DNA from: DATJHM01 sp035493895
GTDB lineage: Bacteria > Chloroflexota > Ktedonobacteria > Ktedonobacterales > Ktedonobacteraceae
NCBI GenBank assembly: GCA_035493895.1
Contig: DATJHM010000273.1
Coordinates: forward strand, 1-12,127
Length of the DNA: 12,127 nt
Direction: 5' to 3'
How positions within the stretch are numbered: the first letter of the stretch is position 1; every line of letters starts with the position of its first letter. Positions 6,380-12,127 of this stretch are shown here, one piece after another. The position numbers and the translations under genes were made by a program. The notes beneath the pieces were generated by a model. It was not told the DNA's origin, made no database searches, and saw nothing but the letters and a program-made list of their open reading frames with translations.

Positions 6380-7756
6380 ATGTGGCACAGATACAACAGC
6401 CATTTCTCTACAGCACAAATCAGGCTTCATCGACGTGATCTACTCAAACGTGCAATGATCGCAGGTTTGTCGCTCACGAGCGCAGGGAGCCTGTTGCAAG
6501 GATGCAACACGAATACCAACGCCATTAAAAGAAGCTTAAACTTCGCGAACTGGGCCTCCGCCGAAACGGCGACACGCAGCAATATCGATAAAGCCCTCCT
6601 CGCCTTCGAAAAGCAAAACAATGTCCAGGTCAACAATATCGGCATGCCATTCGACGAAGTCCTCACGCAAACCACCGAGTTAATGCATGCGAATATCACG
6701 CTGGATGTCATGGAATTAAGCGGCAATCTTCCCTATGTACTGGCAGGGAAGGGAGCCCTGGCGGCGCTGGACGCATTTGTCGCGCGGGACTGGTTTCAAG
6801 ATGCTTTTCCTGAAAGCTTCGCCGCGGGAACGTACAAAGGCGTACTTTATGCGGCACCATTCAGTATCACCCCCCACGGTTTCTGGTATAACAAAAATCT
6901 GCTCTCCGCCGCAAAACTTGATCCCACGCGGCCACCACGCCTGATGAGCGAGCTCAACGAGATGCTGGCCCTGCTCCGCGCAAAGCTCCCGGCAAATAGC
7001 TATCCGCTTGGACTCGATACCTCTGCAACCGAATATGCGCTGATCGGCTTCTGGCCCTGGATCTGGACCTTTGGTGGAAATCCGCTGGCCGATGCGGGCT
7101 ATGGCAAAGTGATCATTAACTGGGCCGACGACGGGACCGTGGCCGCGTTTCAATGGCTCCAGGAGGCAATACAAAAACGCTGGTCGCCCCCGGATCTCGC
7201 GATTAAAGCCGAACGCGCGCTGATGGCGGAGGAAAAACTGGTCTTCAAGCTGGATGGCCCCTACCTGACTGGCATCCTGGGCTCACTCAATCCCGATTTC
7301 AGCACCGTCCAGCAGGTAAACGAGACCTTCGGCGTCACCACCACACCCCGGGGGCCACGGCTGATCCAGGCCGTCACCTGCGCCGACATCCACAATCTGA
7401 GCATTGCCGCAACGGCCAGCAATAAAAATCTTGCCTGGAACTTAATCAATTTTCTCACCACCTCCCCCGAGGTCATCACCACATTTCTTATCCCTGAGGG
7501 AGGGATGCTTCCCAGGAAAAGCTATGATACCCGGGCCCGGCTCTATAGTCGTTTCTATGCTGACGCCATCAGCCAGGCATTTATTCAAAAAATTATCCCG
7601 ACGATGCGACCTCCCGTCTTTGGGCCTCAGTACAGTAACGCAGCTCAGGCGGTGGTCACGGCCTTACAGGAAATTTCGCATGGTGCAACCGTCAAGCCGA
7701 GGCTACTCGCGCTCACTGACGAGGTAAAGGCGATTTACGCACAATACGTTTTGTGA
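6380..7756 (+). CDS. Sugar-binding lipoprotein without permease partners (SBP family 1)
   Basis: A 458-residue exported solute receptor. The ATG at 6380 is chosen because AGGAG (6368-6372) lies 7 bases upstream and the promoter at 6304-6332 would start the mRNA after any earlier start codon. The N-terminus has a twin-arginine-like motif HRRDLLKR (residues 17-24), a hydrophobic stretch and a lipobox LLQGC ending at C42. The mature part has family 1 solute-binding features: SLNFANWASAETATRSNIDKALLAFEKQNN near the start, then FWYNKNLL and the tryptophan-rich FWPWIWTFGG, typical of carbohydrate receptors. No permease or ATPase gene is adjacent. The next gene, 74 bases downstream, encodes a membrane receptor with HAMP domains, so this protein may deliver a sugar signal and not cargo. 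It could also share the permeases of the importer at 2912-4857. Confidence 0.88.
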   Translation: MWHRYNSHFSTAQIRLHRRDLLKRAMIAGLSLTSAGSLLQGCNTNTNAIKRSLNFANWASAETATRSNIDKALLAFEKQNNVQVNNIGMPFDEVLTQTTELMHANITLDVMELSGNLPYVLAGKGALAALDAFVARDWFQDAFPESFAAGTYKGVLYAAPFSITPHGFWYNKNLLSAAKLDPTRPPRLMSELNEMLALLRAKLPANSYPLGLDTSATEYALIGFWPWIWTFGGNPLADAGYGKVIINWADDGTVAAFQWLQEAIQKRWSPPDLAIKAERALMAEEKLVFKLDGPYLTGILGSLNPDFSTVQQVNETFGVTTTPRGPRLIQAVTCADIHNLSIAATASNKNLAWNLINFLTTSPEVITTFLIPEGGMLPRKSYDTRARLYSRFYADAISQAFIQKIIPTMRPPVFGPQYSNAAQAVVTALQEISHGATVKPRLLALTDEVKAIYAQYVL

Positions 7757-7830
7757 ACTACCGCTCAATAGAAGCATTTCTCTTTACACACCGACAACAT
7801 GTACAAAAGATCTCCAGGAGGGAATGAGCA

Positions 7831-9405
7831 ATGTGGCGCTTCCTTATCAACATGTCGATAGCACGTCGCCTGACGGTTGCGGCCACAATAGCTGCGCTTA
7901 TTCCTGGCATCGTGATTTCGATTCTGGGCAGTTCCTATGTGAACACACTCAATACCGTCAATAATACGGTACAGGTCGACGATACTGCGGTCAAGCTCGT
8001 CACGGATATGCAGGCCGATCTCCTGCGTATGAACGCGCTGCTGGGCGCACTCAGCATGACTCCTGGCGCGGAGGGAACCAATATCCAGAACAGCAGAGAG
8101 ATTGTACAGTTAACCGACGATTTTAGCTCTGCCCTGGCTACCTATCAACAAGACTACCAGATTGCCACCTCGGCAAAAATGCAGAGCATTCGTGACGCAC
8201 TCAAAAATGATAGCCAGGGCAGCCAGGAACCCATCAGCCAGCGGAGTATCACCTACGTCGTGAATTTGCAGTGGAAATCCTACAAAAACGCGCAGACGCA
8301 GACGTTACAGGCTATCCAGAAGTCCACAGACGAAACTACCCTGGCGGGCGATATTGATCAGGCCAACATTGAATATTTACCGCTGAAAGGGAACCTGGAC
8401 AATCTCGTCGTCCAGACGGAGAGCATCAGCCAGCTCGTTGTCCAGATCAACACCTTCAAAATCTACCCCGTCTTTATCTGGACCATCGCCGCCTTCCTCT
8501 TCAGCACACTGCTCGTCTTCGCCATTAGCTACGTCATCAACCTGACCATTACCCGTCCATTACGCCAGCTTGTCCAGCTTACCAAACGCATTGCGCAGGG
8601 CGATACGAATGCGCGTGCCTTCGTGGTAGGCCACGACGAAATCCACATGGTCGCGACCTCTATGAACATTATGTTAGATAGCATTGTAGACCTGATGAAA
8701 AACATTCAGCAGCAGCACAATTTTCTTGAGGAGCATGTGCAAAAGCTGATCCGCGAAGTGAAGGGTCTGGGTTCGGGCGATCTCCGTTCGCGTGCGGAGG
8801 TCACCTCGGATACGCTGGGTTTCCTGGCCCACTCCTTCAACTACATCATCGACGAATTGAGCAATCTGGTGCTCCCCGTGAAAACAGCCACCAGCGAAGT
8901 AGAGACGCTGGTCAATGCGACCCACGAGCGGATAGCACAACTCGTCCACATCACCATGCGTCAAACGCAGGATATGGCTGAGATAACTGAAGCCATGGAG
9001 CAGGTGACGCACTCCACACAGGTAGTTTCTGAGCACTACGAGTCTCTGGCGGAGACGACACACGAGATGCAGCAGATAGCGCAACGCTGCCGGGACGATC
9101 TGGAATGCACACAACCTGAGGCAGGAACGGAGATCACACAAGCACAGCAATGCACTTCACATACCACTGCCCTCCTCACGGCAATCATCGCCTTGCTTGA
9201 ACGTCAGATGCAGTCACTTGAACTGACACATACACATCTCGATCAGCAAAACGTCCTCTCGCAATCTGTTTTATGCAGACTGCAATACATAAGGGAGGAG
9301 CAGAAAAAAACAGGTGATGATATGCATAAAACCACGGATACCATGAGCAAGCTTACACGCTCGCTGAAAACGTTACACTCCGTTGTGGGAGTATTTAAGG
9401 TCTGA
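7831..9405 (+). CDS. Two-TM tandem-HAMP receptor, MCP-like but apparently lacking the signalling tip
   Basis: A 524-residue membrane protein with receptor layout. TM1 is at about 14-36, a helical extracytoplasmic region at 37-210, TM2 at 212-237, a HAMP domain at 238-290 (TRPLRQLVQLTKRIAQGDTNAR), a second HAMP-like unit at about 303-350 (GSGDLRSRAEVTSDTLGFLAHSFN), then a long coiled coil to the end. The final SLKTLHSVVGVFKV resembles the natural end of many methyl-accepting chemotaxis proteins. The highly conserved hairpin tip that binds CheA/CheW (the region around 'NLLALNAAIEAARAGE' in the family) is absent; in its place is a polar stretch around 420-445 with three cysteines (C420, C426, C441). 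AGGAGGG at 7816-7822 supports the start. It is probably co-transcribed with the upstream binding protein. Alternatives: a structural HAMP protein, or a receptor signalling through another partner. Confidence 0.85.
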   Translation: MWRFLINMSIARRLTVAATIAALIPGIVISILGSSYVNTLNTVNNTVQVDDTAVKLVTDMQADLLRMNALLGALSMTPGAEGTNIQNSREIVQLTDDFSSALATYQQDYQIATSAKMQSIRDALKNDSQGSQEPISQRSITYVVNLQWKSYKNAQTQTLQAIQKSTDETTLAGDIDQANIEYLPLKGNLDNLVVQTESISQLVVQINTFKIYPVFIWTIAAFLFSTLLVFAISYVINLTITRPLRQLVQLTKRIAQGDTNARAFVVGHDEIHMVATSMNIMLDSIVDLMKNIQQQHNFLEEHVQKLIREVKGLGSGDLRSRAEVTSDTLGFLAHSFNYIIDELSNLVLPVKTATSEVETLVNATHERIAQLVHITMRQTQDMAEITEAMEQVTHSTQVVSEHYESLAETTHEMQQIAQRCRDDLECTQPEAGTEITQAQQCTSHTTALLTAIIALLERQMQSLELTHTHLDQQNVLSQSVLCRLQYIREEQKKTGDDMHKTTDTMSKLTRSLKTLHSVVGVFKV

Positions 9406-9425
9406 ATACAAGTCTCTGCAATATT

Positions 9426-9949
9426 ATGCAAGAAAAAGGTTTTACCGCTATGAGCATTCAAGAAATTACCGAGCGAGCCAATGTCCATCGTGGAACCTTT
9501 TATGCTCACTTTGCCGATAAATATGCGTTATTGGAAGCTATTATCCGCGAGGAATTTCGAGATCTGTTGACGGACACGCTCCCGCCTGTGTCGCGCTGGG
9601 AACGAAATACCCTGTATCTGCTCATTCAGAGCACGTTGGAATATTTCAAGGGCATGCATCGCCAGTGCCCTCCATTAGATATCGTCGATCCCCTGGTTGA
9701 ACGTGTGACGCAGGAGGAACTGGATTGCCGTGCTTCTGCTCTGGCTGAAACAGAGCAGAAGCACGGCAATCCAGTCACGAATACCTCAGGAAACGATGGC
9801 TCAGCTTATAAGCTGGACGATTTTCGGGGACGGCTGTTCAGTGGAGCCAGGAAAGCAGCACAAGGTCATCAGAGCAGATAGCCCGGGACGTTTTGCTGCT
9901 GACCCTGGAAGGAGTTGCCCATCTGGCTCCTGACGCATTGCCAGGATAA
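9426..9949 (+). pseudogene. TetR-family regulator, 5'-truncated with two frameshifts
   Basis: The helix-turn-helix is clear: MSIQEITERANVHRGTFYAHF and following, with the open frame (and TetR helix-1-like residues) reaching back only to about 9411, just after the receptor gene stop at 9405. The usual first 20-30 residues and a ribosome binding site are missing. After about 9720 the TetR-like sequence moves to the next frame, which reads WIAVLLLWLKQSRSTAI and then SWTIFG up to 9828. At the GGGG run 9826-9829 it moves again and reads TAVQWSQESSTRSSEQ and so on to a TAA at 9947-9949. These pieces together give a normal TetR C-terminal domain; dropping one base near 9720 and one G at 9826-9829 restores a single frame. 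As it stands, translation from 9426 ends at 9881 with a scrambled C-terminus, so the protein is unlikely to work as a repressor. Confidence 0.8.
9719..9775. repeat. Perfect 25-bp inverted repeat with a 7-base loop
   Basis: Positions 9719-9743 and 9751-9775 are exact reverse complements; the loop is GCTGAAA (9744-9750). The left arm begins ACTGGATTGCCG and the right arm ends CGGCAATCCAGT. It lies inside the coding part of the TetR pseudogene, at the point of the first frameshift. No T-run follows, so a terminator is unlikely. A perfect hairpin in former coding sequence suggests correction of an imperfect palindrome by template switching, which also produces frameshifts. Confidence 0.9.
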
Positions 9950-10018
9950 TGATGAAATTGCCTGTTATTTGTATCCAGTAATTCACTGGAACATATTAAG
10001 CATAATTTCACAAAACCC

Positions 10019-10061
10019 GGGCTAGGATGCCCCGTCCTTTCAAGGCGGGGAGGAATAGCCC
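10019..10061 (+). repeat. Left-end hairpin of the IS605-type element
   Basis: The inner stem is CCCCG-T-CCTT/AAGG-CGGGG (10030-10050), with one bulged T and a TC loop. An outer stem GGGCTA (10019-10024) pairs with TAGCCC (10056-10061). This kind of subterminal imperfect palindrome is recognised by TnpA as single-stranded DNA in the family. It parallels the right-end hairpin at 11444-11464. Confidence 0.7.
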
Positions 10062-10112
10062 TACCTTTCTTTGGGTGGATAGGGTGGTGTCTGTTCATCC
10101 GCTTCTTTTCTG

Positions 10113-10141
10113 TTTACATGTAGTTGAATATTTGATAGAAT
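10113..10141 (+). promoter_or_regulatory. tnpB promoter, probably giving a leaderless mRNA
   Basis: TTTACA (10113-10118) and TAGAAT (10136-10141) are 17 bp apart, each a near-consensus sigma-70 box. The expected start of transcription is at 10147-10149 and the tnpB ATG is at 10149, with no Shine-Dalgarno sequence in front. Translation would then begin at the very 5' end of the message. Confidence 0.6.
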
Positions 10142-10148
10142 ATGATCT

Positions 10149-11471
10149 ATGAAAACGATGCTTACCGCGAAAATCAAACTGCATACGTCCAACGAACAAT
10201 TTACCGCTTTGCGTGCAACACAGTTAGCCTATCGTGACTCGCTCAATTATGTGAGCCAGTACGCGTTTGCGCATGGCAAAATGAGTAATGCCGTCGCGTT
10301 GCAAACGGGCACGTATGACGAGGTGCGCGCCCGTTTTCATCTCTCCTCTCAGATGGCGTGTTCGGTTCCTCGTCAGGTCGGTGCGACCTACAAAGCTCTA
10401 TGGACCAAAGTCAAACAAAATGCCGCTGCTCGTTCCGCTGGACACACCAAAAAGCGTTACAAAGGACTCGATCAAGCCCCAAAGTTTGTTTCTCCGACGC
10501 TGACGTATCAGTACAAGAAGGATTATTCCTTCAAGAGAGAGCAACAGGTGAGCATCCTCACACTCGCTGGCCGTGTCGTGGTGCCCTACACAGGCTACGA
10601 TCAGCATGTGGCGCTTATCCAGCATGGTGCCCAGATCGGCGCGGCCAAACTCTGGTACGACAAACCCAAGAAGCGCTTCTTCCTGCTCGTCTCGCTGGAA
10701 ATCGAGGGAGTTGATCCGACCCCGGAGACGCATACCAGAATTGTCGGCGTCGATGTCGGCATGCGCTATCTGGCGGTCACGAGTACTACGCGAGGAGAGA
10801 ACGCTTTCTATTCTGGCAAAACGATCATTCCCAAAGCCAACCACTACACACGACTGCGCAAGCGTCTTCAGCGCAAAGGCACTCGTTCCGCTACCCGTCG
10901 TCTGGTGGCGATCAGTGGACGAGAGAGACGGTTCAAAGCCAACGCGAACCATGTCGTGAGCAAGCGGATTGTGATGGCTCATCCTCATAGTCTCATCGGA
11001 TTGGAGCACCTGACTGACATTCGCGAACGGACGAAGAGACGCACGGGCAAGAAAGCGAGCACGAAACAACGTCGTGCGAATGCTGCTTATGCCAGGTGGT
11101 CCTTTGCAGAATTGCACGCCATGATTGCCTACAAAGCGCTCATTCACGAGAGTATGGCGATCAAAGTGGACGCCAACTCTACCTCTCAAGCCTGTCCGTG
11201 CTGTGGACACACCGGCAAAGAGAATCGACCCAATAAAGGCTTGCTCTTCGTCTGTCGAAACTGCCATTACACGCTCCATGCCGATCTCATTGGTGCTCGT
11301 AACATCGCACTGCGAACGCTTCTTTCCCGGCAAGACTGGGAGAGAACGGGGCACTTGTCAATTGCCCCTGATGTGTCGAACGTTGAAGCCAAAGCGCTAC
11401 GTCTGCAAAGATATAGCGAATTGCGGTGGAGTCCAGACACAAGCCCCGCGTCTTTAGACCGGGGTATTTGA
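10149..11471 (+). CDS. tnpB: TnpB, RNA-guided endonuclease of an IS605-family element
   Basis: A 440-residue OrfB/TnpB protein, the transposon nuclease related to Cas12. In the family it uses an RNA copied from the element's right end to cut DNA beside a short target motif, which helps keep the element in place. The three RuvC acids are present: D202 (GVDVGMRYLAV), E286 (IGLEHL) and D379 (HADLIGARNIA). The zinc ribbon is C349-x2-C352 and C369-x2-C372 (CPCCG ... CRNC). The N-terminal half (1-190) is the helix-turn-helix/wedge-like region. Length is normal, with no frameshift, so it is probably active. The last codons and the TGA at 11469-11471 lie inside the right-end hairpin region. There is no ribosome binding site; see the promoter at 10113-10141. 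Confidence 0.93.
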   Translation: MKTMLTAKIKLHTSNEQFTALRATQLAYRDSLNYVSQYAFAHGKMSNAVALQTGTYDEVRARFHLSSQMACSVPRQVGATYKALWTKVKQNAAARSAGHTKKRYKGLDQAPKFVSPTLTYQYKKDYSFKREQQVSILTLAGRVVVPYTGYDQHVALIQHGAQIGAAKLWYDKPKKRFFLLVSLEIEGVDPTPETHTRIVGVDVGMRYLAVTSTTRGENAFYSGKTIIPKANHYTRLRKRLQRKGTRSATRRLVAISGRERRFKANANHVVSKRIVMAHPHSLIGLEHLTDIRERTKRRTGKKASTKQRRANAAYARWSFAELHAMIAYKALIHESMAIKVDANSTSQACPCCGHTGKENRPNKGLLFVCRNCHYTLHADLIGARNIALRTLLSRQDWERTGHLSIAPDVSNVEAKALRLQRYSELRWSPDTSPASLDRGI

Positions 11472-11671
11472 CAGGATGCATCCACGATAGCATACTCAAG
11501 CTGATCGCCAACTTGATGCATCCAAAGCGATCGCTTCTGTTGCAGACAGGTGAGACGAGCCACTCGCCCCCTTGCCAGGTCACGTTGGACGTCGGCCACC
11601 GCCGACGTCGTATGAATCAACTGGTAGTACCACATCCAATCAACGCTCTGTTGCTTTCCTTCCTCTGCCAT
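11267..11671 (-). CDS. Small unknown protein, 3' end interrupted by the TnpB element
   Basis: Not recognised. Read on the minus strand from the ATG at 11669-11671, it has a strong AAAGGAGA (complement of 11675-11682) just upstream. The host-derived part, 11473-11671, encodes 66-67 residues starting MAEEGKQQSVDWMWYYQLIH and ending about YAIVDASC, with an ordinary composition (aromatic and arginine-rich, no signal peptide, no membrane span). Beyond 11472 the frame runs antisense into tnpB to a stop at 11267 and is unlikely to be meaningful. If the element is removed from between TTCAC (10011) and A11473, the frame continues for eight codons (EIMLNMFQ) to a TGA at 9983-9985, giving a 75-residue protein convergent with the TetR gene. 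An alternative is that this is a chance open frame with a good ribosome site. Confidence 0.35.
   Translation of the reverse strand: MAEEGKQQSVDWMWYYQLIHTTSAVADVQRDLARGRVARLTCLQQKRSLWMHQVGDQLEYAIVDASCQIPRSKDAGLVSGLHRNSLYLCRRSALASTFDTSGAIDKCPVLSQSCRERSVRSAMLRAPMRSAWSV
11340..11472 (+). ncRNA. Predicted omega RNA (right-end guide RNA scaffold) of TnpB
   Basis: TnpB elements make a non-coding RNA from the 3' end of tnpB through the right end; its 3' tail outside the element is the guide. Here the right-end hairpin CCCCG-C-GTCT-TT-AGAC-CGGGG (11444-11464), followed by TATTTGAC, matches the design of the terminal stem known in ISDra2 (short stem with a TTTA-type loop, then about ten bases to the end). 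The guide would begin at about 11473 with AGGATGCATCC. The 3' border is reasonably placed; the 5' border is a guess from typical lengths. Confidence 0.5.
11444..11464 (+). repeat. Right-end hairpin of the IS605-type element
   Basis: CCCCG (11444-11448), bulged C, GTCT (11450-11453), TT loop, AGAC (11456-11459), CGGGG (11460-11464). It has the same plan as the left-end inner hairpin, although the inner helix differs in sequence. It encodes the last residues of TnpB (PASLDRG) as well as the element's end signal. Confidence 0.75.
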
Positions 11672-12127
11672 ATCTCTCCTTTCCCATACCATACAAAAAT
11701 CTCAGCGCTTCAGACTATACCTACAGGTAAAAAGGGAACAACCATACATCACGGAAGTAGTTCTTTCATAGTGAATAAGAAAGCTGAGGCAGGCCTCACT
11801 ACCCAAGTGGGAACAGAGGGATCTGCCACCAAAGTAGCAGGTGAGGTGATCACCGCAGTATTGATAATCCGAAGACCGCCCACCGGGACCGGACAAGAAG
11901 AAGAAGCCTCTTGGTGGGCATCAGCAATGTGTAAGATCACCCCATATGCGTCACACAGCCAACCTGGACACAGGCCTCACAAAACCATTCTCATCGTTCT
12001 CTCTCTCTGATGACCTCACAACGAGATCCAGGGCTCAGCTTGTATGCATAGCTCCATCTGACTCTTCGTTGCGCCAGTTTCTCGGGTATCGCTGTATAGA
12101 GCTGAATATAGAGGTGTTCACGCCCTG
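11672..12127. other. Right-end stretch without a recognised gene
   Basis: About 455 bases. Open frames exist on both strands (for example 11749-11940 minus, and the plus frame ending at 12010), but none has a ribosome binding site with a family I recognise, and long frames on both strands of the same segment argue against either. A (CT)5 run lies at 11999-12008. The only candidate gene is the partial minus-strand frame at 11991-12127, listed separately. Confidence 0.4.
11991..12127 (-). CDS. Possible C-terminal fragment of a gene entering from the right
   Basis: On the minus strand an open frame runs from the window edge to a TGA at 11991-11993, giving 44 residues that include YTAIPEKLAQRRVRWSYAY and end in CEVIRERER. 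The composition is protein-like and charged, but no family is recognised, and 44 codons without a stop can occur by chance. The remainder lies outside the window. Confidence 0.22.
   Translation of the reverse strand, partial: GREHLYIQLYTAIPEKLAQRRVRWSYAYKLSPGSRCEVIRERER

Larger units (their letters stand above)
10012..11472 (+). mobile_element. IS605-family, IS1341-type element (tnpB only)
   Basis: The element carries one gene, tnpB, between two subterminal hairpins of the same design: CCCCG, a bulged base, a 4-bp helix, a short loop, then CGGGG (10030-10050 on the left, 11444-11464 on the right). There is no TnpA gene, so movement would depend on a TnpA elsewhere. The ends are inferred: the left boundary is placed after TTCAC (10007-10011) and the right boundary at TTGAC (11468-11472), 8 bases after the right hairpin, by analogy with the hairpin-to-cleavage distance in elements such as ISDra2. 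No target duplication is expected for this family. Exact ends could be off by several bases. Confidence 0.75.

Noticed and set aside
10398..11354. Minus-strand frame of 318 codons
   Set aside because: Antisense shadow of tnpB, which has all catalytic and zinc-binding residues in the plus frame.
11588..11609. Hairpin GACGTCGGC-CACC-GCCGACGTC
   Set aside because: A good 9-bp stem, but no T-run, and it lies inside the likely coding part of the small minus-strand gene; probably coding coincidence.
11426..12010. Plus-strand frame of 194 codons
   Set aside because: Starts inside tnpB, crosses the element's right end, has no ribosome site and no recognisable domain.
1..12127. CRISPR arrays, tRNA or rRNA genes, TnpA transposase
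   Set aside because: Looked for regular repeat-spacer patterns, tRNA cloverleaf ends and a TnpA HUH motif; none seen.

Overview
The window looks like chromosome from a soil-type Chloroflexota bacterium, most likely a Ktedonobacteria relative. This is an inference from style: sugar-binding lipoproteins with twin-arginine plus lipobox signals, an ABC importer without its own ATPase, a ROK regulator, HAMP/MCP-like receptors with the Gram-positive-type 'FKV' end, and a solitary TnpB element. No rRNA, tRNA or marker gene is present to prove it. Good Shine-Dalgarno sites precede most genes, and codon use looks uniform outside the damaged region near 9.4-10.0 kb.

Layout. 18-758: a complete YfcE/MJ0936-like metallophosphoesterase. 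759-1428: a 670-base stretch with no convincing gene but a cluster of perfect palindromes and a possible promoter. 1429-4857 (+): a carbohydrate importer made of a Tat/lipoprotein binding protein and two MalF/MalG-type permeases; two hairpins lie between the binding protein and the first permease. 4913-6148 (-): a ROK-family repressor, convergent with the importer. 6149-6379: a divergent promoter region. 6380-9405 (+): a second sugar-binding lipoprotein with no permeases, followed at once by a two-TM, tandem-HAMP, MCP-like receptor that seems to lack the CheA/CheW-binding hairpin tip. 9426-9949 (+): a TetR regulator that is now a pseudogene, truncated at its 5' end and carrying two frameshifts, one at a perfect 25-bp inverted repeat. 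About 10012-11472: an IS605-family (IS1341-type) element carrying only tnpB, with matching end hairpins. 11473-11671: the 5' part of a small minus-strand gene that the element appears to interrupt. 11672-12127: no recognisable gene except a possible C-terminal fragment entering from the right on the minus strand.

How it may work. The importer would take up a sugar using a shared ATPase encoded elsewhere. The ROK protein sits between the two sugar loci, is divergent from the second binding protein, and is the natural candidate regulator of both. The second binding protein has no permease partner; its neighbour is a membrane receptor, so the pair reads more like a sugar-sensing module than a transporter. 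That pair is the strongest candidate for something not well described. The right third of the window is degraded and mobile: a dead regulator, a TnpB insertion and an interrupted small gene.
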